64,000 nt of DNA, taken from Nitratireductor sp. (GTDB lineage: Bacteria > Pseudomonadota > Alphaproteobacteria > Rhizobiales > Rhizobiaceae). This document shows positions 48,262-56,805 of the stretch, in pieces. A model generated the notes under the pieces. The model saw only the letters and a program-made list of their open reading frames with translations, did not search any database and was not told the origin of the DNA. A program made the position numbers and the translations under genes. Position 1 is the stretch's first letter, and each line of letters begins with the position of its first letter. The stretch spans positions 17,781 to 81,780 of the forward strand of contig JAFMHL010000011.1 in the NCBI GenBank assembly GCA_017854535.1, written 5' to 3'.

Positions 48262-48604
48262 GTTAGCACCCTCCTTCGTTTTTTTTCCTCCAGCTTCCAG
48301 AATTCTGGCAAGCCGTTGTGGACCCGTTTTTCGGCATCCGCAGCACCTTTATATAATATCTAATGCGGCAATTGCATGAAATTTTTGTAATAAACGGAAA
48401 TGTGAAGGGCGGGTGATTTTAACCATAACACTTTTTGAAGGTTGGTTAAGCGGGACGGAGCTGCCGCGATGACTGATTAACTCAAGGTATAATTTAAAGG
48501 ATAGCTGGTACTTGCAAAAGCCTACTTTAAGTACTTTGAACCTATAATGTACGCTGGGTGCCCATCAGTATGATTGACCACCCAGCAGCGTAGAAACGCA
48601 AATG
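48262..48604. other. Intergenic region upstream of rpoH and downstream of the cytochrome gene
   Basis: No coding signal in 343 bases. It holds the rpoH promoter area (AT-rich TATATAA near 48351) and, at 48552-48590, an inverted repeat CGCTGGGTG / CACCCAGCAGCG with an 18-base loop, which may end transcription of the minus-strand cytochrome operon although no T-run follows. Confidence 0.5.
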
Positions 48605-49165
48605 TTAGTTTCGGCGTTTTCGTCCTGTAAACATGGATTTCACTAGATTTTCCTTTTGTTCGAAGCTTGCCAATGCAATACCTGCTATGTGGAGTGCGAT
48701 GAGAACAAGAGTTCCGTTTACCGAAACCTCATGTACGTCCTCAACCCACTGCTCTCCCCAGAACATGTCCATTTTCATCATATATCCGGAGACAGAAATT
48801 GCGATAATCGCGAGCATTAATGCAACCACCATCGCCCCTCCCGCAGGATTATGACCTATGTAGCGTTTTGCTTTCAGTCTAATGGCATCCTTCAAGAAGG
48901 CCAGAACGATGGTGGGGCGATATACAAAGTCTGAAAAGTGGGCATGTTTTGAACCAATCATGCCCCAGAAAATGCGCAGAATAATCAAGCCCGCAATTCC
49001 ATAGCCAGCCCATTCATGGGCCTGATCCCATTCGTCACCGGTAAAATAAGCAAAAATAAACAATGCTAAAAGTGACCAATGAAAAACTCTTATAACCAGA
49101 TCCCATACTTTTACTGAGTCCGGTCGCAATTCGCGACCGGATTTTTGATATGACATTTTAGTCAT
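48605..49165 (-). CDS. Cytochrome b561 family di-heme membrane protein
   Basis: 186 residues with four helices. Histidines at helix positions expected for two b hemes are H29 (VIRVFHWSLLALF), H50 (QAHEWAGYGIAGL) and those in VEDVHEVSVNGTLVLIALH. VWDLVIRVFHW is the family start motif. Such proteins move electrons between quinol and periplasmic partners. Its start overlaps the stop of the PepSY gene by eight bases, so the two are translationally coupled. It closes the leftward arm of the PepSY/two-component cassette. Confidence 0.9.
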   Translation of the reverse strand: MTKMSYQKSGRELRPDSVKVWDLVIRVFHWSLLALFIFAYFTGDEWDQAHEWAGYGIAGLIILRIFWGMIGSKHAHFSDFVYRPTIVLAFLKDAIRLKAKRYIGHNPAGGAMVVALMLAIIAISVSGYMMKMDMFWGEQWVEDVHEVSVNGTLVLIALHIAGIALASFEQKENLVKSMFTGRKRRN

Positions 49166-49436
49166 CCAATTTCTCGCGGGCGATTTTTGCTGTCACCGGA
49201 TTAAGATAGACTTCAACGCGCTTGCCATCCTTGATGGCATAGATCTCATAACAGCCATCTTCAACTTTGATGTTTTTGACATCATAGCCCATGGCAGTGG
49301 CTTTCGTTTTGAGAGCATCTTCGCTCATCCATGTAGAGCGGTCCGTGTAACCACAGTCGTCATCGCTAGACGCGAAAGCAGGAGCGGCAGCGGCGAACAT
49401 AAGAACAGAGACGGTTGTGATAAGTAGCTTTTTCAT
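49158..49436 (-). CDS. Small periplasmic PepSY domain protein
   Basis: 92 residues. A clear signal peptide (LLITTVSVLMFAAAAPAFAS) is followed by a single PepSY-like domain (LKTKATAMGYDVKNIKVEDG, then CYEIYAIKDGKRVEVYLNP) with a cysteine pair. AAGGA precedes the ATG. PepSY proteins of this size occur with cytochrome b561 genes and two-component systems; whether this one is a redox partner or a signal modulator is unknown. It is divergent from a second PepSY gene 134 bases away. Confidence 0.85.
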   Translation of the reverse strand: MKKLLITTVSVLMFAAAAPAFASSDDDCGYTDRSTWMSEDALKTKATAMGYDVKNIKVEDGCYEIYAIKDGKRVEVYLNPVTAKIAREKLDD

Positions 49437-49531
49437 AATATATCCTTGAGTTAGAGTTTCACCAGCTGACGGGTTCGACGCTGATGGAGAAGTTCTACAT
49501 CACCTGTCATGACGGAAACCTGTCGAAAAAT

Positions 49532-49548
49532 TTCAGCAAATTGTCAGC
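49532..49548 (+). promoter_or_regulatory. Tandem hexamer repeat, candidate response-regulator operator
   Basis: TTCAGC (49532-49537), five bases, GTCAGC (49543-49548): direct hexamers 11 bases apart, the geometry OmpR/PhoP-type regulators bind. It lies 23 bases before the ATG of the PepSY gene that leads the two-component operon, in the divergent promoter region. Confidence 0.35.
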
Positions 49549-49570
49549 TTGGGAGTGTTATAAGAATCTG

Positions 49571-50008
49571 ATGAAACGCTGGGCATTACTTATCGTTCTA
49601 ACTTTGTGCTTCGCACTACAAAGCGGTGACCGTTTCAGTTTACCTGGATTCGGCAATGGTTATGCTTGGGCGGGCAAGGATGATGATCGTTCCGACGGGG
49701 ACGCAGACAAAGATGATGACGATGACGATGACGATTCTGGGCGCGGTAAGTTTCAAGCAGGTAAATCCGGTGAGCAGAAAAAGCTGGGTGCATTACGTGA
49801 CGCGGTAAACAATCGAAAAATCTTGCCATTTTCCGAATTGAAATCAATTGTCGTTAAGCAATTTGGCACGAACATTGTTGATGTTGAAATAGAGCATGAA
49901 AATGGAGAATGGATTTATGAGTTCAAAGTCATCAGCCAATCCGGTCGCCTTATAGAAATCTATCTGAACGCAGAAACAGGGCGCATCATCAGCGTAGAGA
50001 ACGACTAA
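49571..50008 (+). CDS. PepSY domain protein with an acidic linker
   Basis: 145 residues from the ATG at 49571; an in-frame start 87 bases earlier lacks a signal-like leader. The N-terminal hydrophobic stretch (WALLIVLTLCFALQSG) is a signal peptide or anchor. A run of about eight consecutive aspartates within an Asp-rich patch (about 40-60) could bind cations. The C-terminal PepSY domain runs from LKSIVVKQFGTNIVDVEIEH to GRLIEIYLNAETGRIISVEN. It overlaps the response regulator start by one base (TAATG), so it is co-translated with the signalling pair and may sense for the kinase. Confidence 0.82.
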   Translation: MKRWALLIVLTLCFALQSGDRFSLPGFGNGYAWAGKDDDRSDGDADKDDDDDDDDSGRGKFQAGKSGEQKKLGALRDAVNNRKILPFSELKSIVVKQFGTNIVDVEIEHENGEWIYEFKVISQSGRLIEIYLNAETGRIISVEND

Positions 50009-50673
50009 TGCGTATTCTGCTCGTTGAAGATGACCAATTAATCAGTCGAAATGTGCGCGAGGTGCTTGAACGAAACGGCTATCTTGTTGAACAAGCTGAC
50101 AACGGGGAAGATGCATGGTTTTTGGGAGATACCGAAGACTATTCAGCAATTATTCTTGATTTGGGTTTGCCGGTCATGGATGGTTTGTCTGTCCTTAAAC
50201 GTTGGCGTGAGAATGGCCAGAGAGTTCCTGTTTTGATTTTGACCGCTCGCGGCGACTGGGCCGAGCGGGTTGAAGGCATTGATGCTGGCGCAGATGACTA
50301 TTTGGCCAAGCCTTTTCAGATGGAGGAGTTACTCGCACGGCTACGCGCAATAATACGCAGATCATCGGGCCAAGCGTCATCTGTGATTTCTGTAGGATTC
50401 ATTCGGATCGACACAAGATATCAAACTGTAAGTGTAAATGCGCAACCAGTAAAACTGACGCCGATGGAAATGCGTTGCCTGACTTATTTGGCAACACAGG
50501 ATGGCCGGGTGGTATCACAAATGGAATTAACCGATCAGCTTTACGCTCAGGACTTTGAGCGCGATAGTAATTCCGTTGAAGTTCTCGTTGGGCGTCTTCG
50601 CAAAAAACTGGGTACCGATATTATCAAGACCAAGCGCGGCTTCGGCTACGTTCTGGAAAATAGGGCGGAATAG
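50008..50673 (+). CDS. OmpR/PhoP-family response regulator
   Basis: 221 residues. The receiver domain has acidic residues E7/D8/D9, phosphoacceptor D51 (ILDLGLPVMDG), T79 and K101 (YLAKPFQ). The C-terminal winged helix ends with LRKKLGTDIIKTKRGFGYVL. Closest in style to PhoP/QseB regulators. Its stop abuts the kinase start (TAGATG), forming one operon with the PepSY gene. Probable targets are the divergent PepSY/cytochrome genes. Confidence 0.95.
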   Translation: MRILLVEDDQLISRNVREVLERNGYLVEQADNGEDAWFLGDTEDYSAIILDLGLPVMDGLSVLKRWRENGQRVPVLILTARGDWAERVEGIDAGADDYLAKPFQMEELLARLRAIIRRSSGQASSVISVGFIRIDTRYQTVSVNAQPVKLTPMEMRCLTYLATQDGRVVSQMELTDQLYAQDFERDSNSVEVLVGRLRKKLGTDIIKTKRGFGYVLENRAE

Positions 50674-52059
50674 ATGCGCTCCATCAGGACAAACTTTATT
50701 TTGTTATCGGCCGCTATAGTCGGTGTTGTTCTGGTTTTGGCTGGGTTCATATTCCTCGCGCTTTTTAGCCAAAATCTGGAACATCGTGTGCACGAGGAAC
50801 TCAAAAATTACATCAATCAACTAGCTGCCGAAATTGATTTTACCGCTGACGGACAATTGACGCCCCCTGACGGTCTTTCAGATTTGCGGTTTGATCATGC
50901 TTATAGTGGCCTTTATTGGCAAATCGACGACAGCGAAGTCGGGCGGCAATTGCGCTCAAAATCACTTTGGGACACGGTATTGGCGCTCCCTGACGATGTC
51001 CATGACGTTGCCACAATACACCGGTATATTCTTGAAGGGCCTGAAAACAGCAAAGTTATTGTTCACGAACGTTCGTTGGTTGCCGCGGCACCAGGCGGCG
51101 CTAGAATGTTAAGGCTGGCGGCAGCGATGGATCAGTCTGTTATAAGCGATGCTCGCGATAAGTTTCTAATAGACATGGTTCCCTATTTATTGGCTCTTGG
51201 CAGCCTTTTGTTGTTAGGGACATATCTTCAGGTAAAAATTGGATTGCGCCCACTCGACCGAGTATCCATTGCACTTGATGATGTAAAAAATCGTAAGGCA
51301 AAAAACCTGATAGGTGTGTTTCCCAGTGAAATCGCGCGCCTAACAGAAGCAATGAATGATTTGCTTGCCTCGCAGCAAGATGCTTTGGCGCGCGCGCGCA
51401 AGCGTTCAGGCGATCTGGCACACAGTTTAAAAACACCTCTGACAGCGATCCGGTCCAACGGAGAAAAACTCATACGAGAGGGAGACCGATCCACTGGTCA
51501 AGAAATCGTCGACTTAAGCGAACTAATGGAATCCAGCATCAGACATGAATTGCTAAGAAGCAAACTCACGCCGACACCTGATGCCCGCAAATCAGATGCC
51601 GACGTCACCAAACTGACAAATGCCATTGTGAAAACACTAAAACGTGTTCCAAATTCCGCGAAAATCAATTGGGACGTATCTTTACCCGATCATACATTGA
51701 TAGCCATGGATCCACATGACCTAAGGGAACTGATAGGCAACATCGTTGAGAATGCTAGCAAATGGGCAATGTCCAATGTTACAATAACTGGCACAGTTCA
51801 AACTTCCCCTTCCTCCTTTCTATTTACTGTTGAAGATGATGGTCCCGGCATAGAAACAGGGAAAATCATTTCAATGATGGAGCGTGGCAAGCGATTTGAT
51901 GAAAGCATACCTGGCACAGGAATTGGGCTTTCCATCGTCAAAGAGATTGCTGAAATATATTCAATTCCGATTTCAATCCAAAACCGTCAGTCTAGTGGAT
52001 TGAGATTTTCTCTGAATCTCCCATTAACAGAGATATATAACACGAAAGCCCAAAAATAG
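50674..52059 (+). CDS. PhoQ-like sensor histidine kinase
   Basis: 461 residues. Helix 1 is at about 8-32 (AAIVGVVLVLAGFIFLALFS), a ~130-residue periplasmic sensor follows, helix 2 is at about 168-187, then a HAMP linker. The H-box DLAHSLKTPLTAI (H250) and N-box IGNIVENASKWA are typical of the PhoQ subgroup. G boxes are EDDGPGIE and GTGIGLSIVKEI. The signal is unknown; the linked periplasmic PepSY proteins suggest that it is sensed in the envelope. Confidence 0.94.
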   Translation: MRSIRTNFILLSAAIVGVVLVLAGFIFLALFSQNLEHRVHEELKNYINQLAAEIDFTADGQLTPPDGLSDLRFDHAYSGLYWQIDDSEVGRQLRSKSLWDTVLALPDDVHDVATIHRYILEGPENSKVIVHERSLVAAAPGGARMLRLAAAMDQSVISDARDKFLIDMVPYLLALGSLLLLGTYLQVKIGLRPLDRVSIALDDVKNRKAKNLIGVFPSEIARLTEAMNDLLASQQDALARARKRSGDLAHSLKTPLTAIRSNGEKLIREGDRSTGQEIVDLSELMESSIRHELLRSKLTPTPDARKSDADVTKLTNAIVKTLKRVPNSAKINWDVSLPDHTLIAMDPHDLRELIGNIVENASKWAMSNVTITGTVQTSPSSFLFTVEDDGPGIETGKIISMMERGKRFDESIPGTGIGLSIVKEIAEIYSIPISIQNRQSSGLRFSLNLPLTEIYNTKAQK

Positions 52060-52150
52060 AATGTGAATGATAGTAAAGGTTGCAGGGTCAAATGCCCAAT
52101 TTGGGCTGACAATCGTAATGTGGACTTACAAATTTGTTGTGAGGTCTACC

Positions 52151-53170
52151 TCACGCAAAACTCTCGATCAGCTTTTCAAAATCCTCCGGCATCGGCGCTT
52201 CGAAGCGGCAATGCTCGCCTGTTACGGGATGTTCGAAGCCCAAGAGCGCTGCGTGGAGCGCTTGGCGAAGAAAGGCTTTAACGGCGCTTGATGCGCGCTC
52301 GTCCAGGGCATTTGCTTTTGTTTCGAAATGCTTGCCATATTCCTGATCACCGATCAGCGGATGGCCGATATGGGCCATGTGTACGCGGATCTGGTGGGTG
52401 CGGCCCGTCTCCAGTATGCACTCGACGAGGGATGCATTTGCCTGGCCTTCGCCTTTGCCATCGAGATGGCGTACCACATTATAATGGGTGATGGCTTCGC
52501 GTGCATCTTGCTGGGTGATGTTGACCACTGCGCGTTTCAACCGATTGTTGGAGGAGCGGCCAAGGGGCGCGTCAATCGTGCCTTTGTTGTGGGGCAACAC
52601 GCCCCAGACCAAAGCGAGATAAGCGCGCTCCAACGGTCCCGTGCGTCCATGATCGGCAAATTGAGCAGCGAGACCTGAAAGTGCCTCTTCGGTTTTGGCA
52701 ACGACCATGATGCCGGAGGTTTCTTTATCGAGGCGATGGACAATGCCTGGGCGCTTCACCCCGCCTATGCCCTTGAACCCTTCGCCGCAATGATGGAGCA
52801 GGGCGTTGACCAGCGTGCCTGTCCAATTGCCAGCGGCAGGATGAACAACCATGCCAGCTGGCTTGTTGATGACGATCAGATGATCATCTTCGAACAGAAT
52901 TTCCAGCGGGATATTTTCTGGCAGAGGCGTTGCGTCTTCTGGCTCTGGAATAACCAGTTCTATCAACTCTCCGCCCTTAAGCTTTGTCTTGGCGGACGAG
53001 CAGGTTTTGCCATCAAGCGTGACACTACCGCCCTCGATCAACTGCTTGACGCGGGTTCTTGAAATATGGGACGGCATTTTTTCCGTTAAGAACACATCAA
53101 ATCGCATGCCATTTGCGCCTTCATCGACGCTAAAGGCTTTTTTCCCGTGGGTTTCTGGGTTATCGGACAT
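52151..53170 (-). CDS. rluD: Ribosomal large-subunit pseudouridine synthase RluD
   Basis: 339 residues. An S4 domain (FLTEKMPSHISRTRVKQLIE) is followed by the RluA-type catalytic domain with HRLDKETSGIMVVAKTEEAL (catalytic Asp) and ETGRTHQIRVHMAHIGHPLI. It modifies helix 69 of 23S rRNA. The ATG at 53170 is preferred to a GTG three bases earlier. It is on the same strand as rpoH, its usual partner, but separated by the PepSY/two-component cassette. Confidence 0.94.
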   Translation of the reverse strand: MSDNPETHGKKAFSVDEGANGMRFDVFLTEKMPSHISRTRVKQLIEGGSVTLDGKTCSSAKTKLKGGELIELVIPEPEDATPLPENIPLEILFEDDHLIVINKPAGMVVHPAAGNWTGTLVNALLHHCGEGFKGIGGVKRPGIVHRLDKETSGIMVVAKTEEALSGLAAQFADHGRTGPLERAYLALVWGVLPHNKGTIDAPLGRSSNNRLKRAVVNITQQDAREAITHYNVVRHLDGKGEGQANASLVECILETGRTHQIRVHMAHIGHPLIGDQEYGKHFETKANALDERASSAVKAFLRQALHAALLGFEHPVTGEHCRFEAPMPEDFEKLIESFA

Positions 53171-53235
53171 CACAGGTCTCTTGTGTGCGGTGTGCTAGCA
53201 GGAGCAATGATTTTTTCCAATGGAGAATTTGATCC

Positions 53236-53622
53236 ATGAATGCCGAAACCGAAATTGAAGAAGAAAAGCCACTTGATCCTGCTACAGAAAAAGTGCGCAA
53301 GAAACTGATTAAATTCAGTGCCGTGTTTATGGGTCTCAACATGTTGGCGCTTATGGCCGTGTTAGCGGCAATTGTCTACAAAATTGGCGGTTACGGTGAT
53401 GAACCTGTTGAAGCTGTGGCAACATCTGCAAGTCAGGCAAGGGTTCCGGTGGAGCCCGGTTTTGAGCATATACTCGATTTGCCGGATGACACGCTGGTTT
53501 TATCTGCTTCAGAAGCTGATGGGCGTGTCCTGCTGAACTTGCGATTTAAAGATGGCAGCAAAGAGCTGTGGCTTTACGATCTTGGATCAGGGCAGATCTC
53601 AGGCAAAGTCAAAATACAGTAG
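53236..53622 (+). CDS. Small single-pass membrane protein divergent from rluD
   Basis: 128 residues. An acidic cytoplasmic N-terminus (ETEIEEEKPLDPATEKVRKK), one helix at about 35-55 (MGLNMLALMAVLAAIVYKIG), then a small periplasmic beta domain (LSASEADGRVLLNLRFKDGS, then LWLYDLGSGQISGKVKI). It resembles the uncharacterised proteins, possibly DUF6476, found divergent from rluD in Rhizobiales. Function unknown. Its stop is five bases from that of the convergent coiled-coil gene. Confidence 0.75.
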   Translation: MNAETEIEEEKPLDPATEKVRKKLIKFSAVFMGLNMLALMAVLAAIVYKIGGYGDEPVEAVATSASQARVPVEPGFEHILDLPDDTLVLSASEADGRVLLNLRFKDGSKELWLYDLGSGQISGKVKIQ

Positions 53623-53627
53623 CGAGA

Positions 53628-54866
53628 TTAGGCTGATTTTGTTCGGGCCGCATCTTGCAAGGCGCGGACACGGTCAGCAAGAGAGTCGCCATTGGGCGAA
53701 GTCTTGGCACCTTTGGATTTTTCCATTTTTTCTGCTTTTTCCAAAATCTCATTGATGGGAGAATCAGGGCCTTCGATTGTCGCAGTCATCGCCGTCACTT
53801 GGGCAGCAAGATCATTGATCCGCTCACGCAAAATAGCGTTGTCTTTGCGCTCCGTATCCCATTCAAGGCCCGTGTTTTCGCGATAAGAGGTAACTTCGCT
53901 CAGCAATTTGTCGCGCTCATTGGAAATCGTATTCAGCTTTTTGCGCAGGTCGGCCTTTTCTGCGTTCAGGGTTTCAACAGCGCGGCTGACATTTTCGTTA
54001 GAGGCATCAGATAACAGCGCTTCCATGCGCAAAGTGGTTTTGGCAAGACGGGCTTCAATCGCGTCGGTCTTCTTGCGTTCTGCCATCAATAGACGGGTCA
54101 GCTCTGTACTGGAATCTTCTTCGGAACGGTCGGTTGATCTGATTTCAGAGATATCCCGTTCGCGGCGCTGCAATTTTTCTTCAAGATCAGCATTGGTTTT
54201 TTGCAGGCGGTTTAACCGTTCATTTGAATCAGTGATGCTGTTGTTAGCATTTTCCAATTCAATGGTTGTTTTACGTGCATTGTCGCGAAGCTTCTGCAGT
54301 TCTTTTTCAAGGGCAGCTGTCTTATCGCTCAGATCTTCAAGATTGGTTTGTTTGGCGACCAGTTCGATTCGCTTGGAATCTGCGTCAGCTCTCGTATCGC
54401 TCACGGTGCGTTGCAAACGATCGAGGTCAAGTGCGCGGGCTTCAAGATCTTCTTTGGCTTTGTGTAAGTCCGTTGAAACTCTGGCAAAGGCGTCTTCGCG
54501 CTCAGCCAAACGAGAGCGAAGGTCTGCGCTGCGGGCTTCCAGTTCTTCAACGGTTTTGATTTTCTCGCGGCTCTCGCTGGCAAGTTTTGTCAGTTCATCG
54601 CGTTTACGGTTTATTTCAATGACCTGACGGGATGCTTTGTCTTGCAGTTCTTCAATGGAAAGTTCGAGACGGCGGGTGCTCATGGCAAATTCGGCGCGAA
54701 GCTGGTCTTTGTCGGCCTGAACTTCGTTCAGTGTCAGTGGCACCGAGCTTTCAATGCGGCGCTTAGTGAGCAGAACTGCCCGTGACCAAATCACTGGTGA
54801 AACCATAAGGGCGATTAGGGCCGAAGCCAGGAAGCCCAATACGAAATAAAGTAAACCTTCGAACAA
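53628..54866 (-). CDS. Membrane-anchored long coiled-coil protein
   Basis: 412 residues. One N-terminal helix (LLYFVLGFLASALIALMVSP) anchors a cytoplasmic coiled coil of about 350 residues, rich in Glu/Lys/Arg/Leu heptads (for example LEARSADLRSRLAEREDAFA and LEKELQKLRDNARKTTIELE). No catalytic motif. Such proteins recur in Rhizobiales near rluD or rpoH and may have scaffold or polarity roles; that is inference. The opposite strand shows a long Ser/Arg-rich open frame, which is a codon shadow. Confidence 0.75.
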   Translation of the reverse strand: MFEGLLYFVLGFLASALIALMVSPVIWSRAVLLTKRRIESSVPLTLNEVQADKDQLRAEFAMSTRRLELSIEELQDKASRQVIEINRKRDELTKLASESREKIKTVEELEARSADLRSRLAEREDAFARVSTDLHKAKEDLEARALDLDRLQRTVSDTRADADSKRIELVAKQTNLEDLSDKTAALEKELQKLRDNARKTTIELENANNSITDSNERLNRLQKTNADLEEKLQRRERDISEIRSTDRSEEDSSTELTRLLMAERKKTDAIEARLAKTTLRMEALLSDASNENVSRAVETLNAEKADLRKKLNTISNERDKLLSEVTSYRENTGLEWDTERKDNAILRERINDLAAQVTAMTATIEGPDSPINEILEKAEKMEKSKGAKTSPNGDSLADRVRALQDAARTKSA

Positions 54867-54984
54867 GTTACAATGCCTCTGATAGAATTATTAGTCTGTA
54901 AATCATAATCGCATGAATGGATTTGTATTTCCATCGAATGTCACCCTAGACGGGAAAAAAGATGATTTTGAGTTAATGCGCAAA

Positions 54985-55008
54985 ATAAAAGGGGCCAAAA
55001 TGGCCCCT
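54985..55008 (-). terminator. Terminator after the EipA-like gene
   Basis: On the minus strand AGGGGCCA, a TTTT loop, TGGCCCCT and then TTTATTTT. It is about 28 bases past the stop of the DUF1134 gene. Confidence 0.88.
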
Positions 55009-55035
55009 TGGATAATTTCGTTAGGCGGATTTTCC

Positions 55036-55644
55036 TTAGAAAGGATTGATGCGTGGCTGCTGGGTCAATTTCAAGTAACCGATATTTGCGCCAAGACGAA
55101 CACCAACCCCTGTTTTGATCGGAATAAGATGTACGCCTTGATTGGTAAGGGCTGTAACACCAACACCGCCGACCAAAAATGCTGAGCCGCTGACGCCATA
55201 ATAACGGCGATAAAGGGAAGGGATGTCTGCAAGATTATAGATCAACATCATGGTGCGGTTGCCATCTAGGCCATAATCCCATCCTATGGATGGACCCTGC
55301 CAAAAGACTTTGTGATCACCTGCATTCTTTGTATATAGGGTTCCCTCGCCGTAACGAAGACCGCCGATGAAAGCGCCGCCTGCGTCCTCGCCAAGAATAT
55401 ATCCATTAGGAAGACCATATTTGCCAAAGGTTTGTTCAATGGCTGCAGCGATTGAGCCTGATGTTTTGCCAAAAAAGTTATGGCCCGCATCAATAACTTC
55501 CTGGGCTGTATAGGTGCTGGAGGCTTGGGCATTGGCTTTTTCTGAGTGAGCAATCAGTACAGAAAAGAGCATGATAAAGGCTGCAAGCTGAATCAGAATG
55601 GAAAAAGCTTTTTTCGCAAGTGCGTTTCTGAGTGTCATAGGCAT
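55036..55644 (-). CDS. eipA: Envelope integrity protein EipA (DUF1134)
   Basis: About 202 residues from the ATG at 55644. The signal peptide ends near SEKANAQA. The mature domain has YTAQEVIDAGHNFFGKTSGS, LPNGYILGEDAGGAFIGGLR, YGEGTLYTKNAGDHKVFWQG and SIGWDYGLDGNRTMML, the near-invariant blocks of DUF1134. In Brucella, EipA is a small periplasmic barrel needed for envelope integrity, reported as CtrA-regulated. Its neighbours here are chpT and ctrA, which fits that link. An alternative ATG lies two codons downstream. Confidence 0.9.
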   Translation of the reverse strand: MPMTLRNALAKKAFSILIQLAAFIMLFSVLIAHSEKANAQASSTYTAQEVIDAGHNFFGKTSGSIAAAIEQTFGKYGLPNGYILGEDAGGAFIGGLRYGEGTLYTKNAGDHKVFWQGPSIGWDYGLDGNRTMMLIYNLADIPSLYRRYYGVSGSAFLVGGVGVTALTNQGVHLIPIKTGVGVRLGANIGYLKLTQQPRINPF

Positions 55645-56015
55645 TGTTAAAATTCTCCGGTCATTCGGCGTTTGGCATTTGGTTTGGTGCAATCGACCAT
55701 CGCTTTGGTTAATTGCAGGTTTCCGCCGTGGTGAAGGAAGTATGAAGGAAATTGTTTGCCAGAAAGTGAATCAATTGTGACCTTTAAGTGGCAAACCATC
55801 TTTTCTTAAGGAATTATGGCTTAAACAGTGTCTCAAGCCCCGATGATTTGCAGGGAATGATCTGCGAAACCGTGTTTGGGTGTGTTCTTTCAATAAAACA
55901 GGTGATTGTGTATCTCTGCTTTGGTGTGAACAAAGTGATTCGGTACAAATGTGCCGTGAATTGATCCTGTCTGGCGCGTTTGGATAGGCCATTTAGATTT
56001 TTATCGGGGACTGAT

Positions 56016-56666
56016 ATGCCAAATTTACCTGAAATTTCCGCCATGGATCTGGGCGCACTTTTGTGCAGCAGGGTTTGCCACGACATTATTTCGCCAGTAG
56101 GCGCGATTGCCAACGGTTTGGAGCTGTTGGATGAAGACAGCACGGATGCGGAAACAAAAGAAATAGCGATGGGGCTAATCCGCTCATCGGCTGTAAACGC
56201 CTCAGCGCGCTTACAATTTGCCCGCATCGCCTTTGGCGCTGCAGGATCAGCAGGCGCTGATATTGATACGGGTGACGCGCAAAGTGTGGCTCTCGCCTAT
56301 TTTGCTAATGAAAAGAAAACGTCGTTGGAATGGTCTGGTGAACGGGCGTTGATGCCTAAGAACAAAGTTAAGTTTTTGCTGAATATGTTGCTTGTGTCGC
56401 TTCATGCCATTCCGCGGGGCGGCGTTGTTTCTGCAAGTTTTGTTGATCCCAATGGCAGCCCAAGTTTCAAAATCGTAGCGACTGGCAAAAATGCCCGAGT
56501 GCCTCCGGTGTTTTTGGATTTGCTGAATGGTACATTTGAAGAGCATTTGGATGCTCATGCGGTTCAGCCGCTTTACACGTTAAAACTGGCTGAAGCTGCT
56601 GGCCTTTCTGTTTCGGCAAAGTTGAGTGAAGATAGCGTCGTGTTTGAAGCCACCCCCAAAGCGTAA
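56016..56666 (+). CDS. chpT: Histidine phosphotransferase ChpT
   Basis: 216 residues from the ATG at 56016 (GGGGA five bases upstream). ChpT passes phosphate from CckA to CtrA and CpdR. The HPt-like helix holds the phosphoacceptor H22 (LCSRVCHDIISPVGAIANGL), followed by the second helix (GLIRSSAVNASARLQFARIA) and a degenerate HATPase-like domain (MPKNKVKFLLNMLLVSLHA). ctrA is about 2 kb away on the other strand and a single-domain receiver lies between. Confidence 0.92.
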   Translation: MPNLPEISAMDLGALLCSRVCHDIISPVGAIANGLELLDEDSTDAETKEIAMGLIRSSAVNASARLQFARIAFGAAGSAGADIDTGDAQSVALAYFANEKKTSLEWSGERALMPKNKVKFLLNMLLVSLHAIPRGGVVSASFVDPNGSPSFKIVATGKNARVPPVFLDLLNGTFEEHLDAHAVQPLYTLKLAEAAGLSVSAKLSEDSVVFEATPKA

Positions 56667-56688
56667 ATTCAGTCTGTAGAAAAAAACA

Positions 56689-56718
56689 AAAAAACCGCCT
56701 TTAAGGGGCGGTTTTTTA
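56689..56718 (+). terminator. Terminator after chpT
   Basis: AAAACCGCC (56691-56699) pairs with GGCGGTTTT (56706-56714) and a T-run follows. The A-run on the left lets it also serve the minus-strand gene beyond. Confidence 0.92.
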
Positions 56719-56805
56719 TTGCGAGGCTGGGTTTCGTGGTTTGGTTTGGGGCGTTAACCGCGCCGCAAAACCCAGCCTGCAAACTTTGAAATCTTTCAGC
56801 TCTGC

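Noticed and set aside
53908..54627. Ser/Arg-rich open frame antisense to the coiled-coil gene
   Set aside because: Composition is the reverse shadow of Glu/Lys/Leu codons; no ribosome site or domain.
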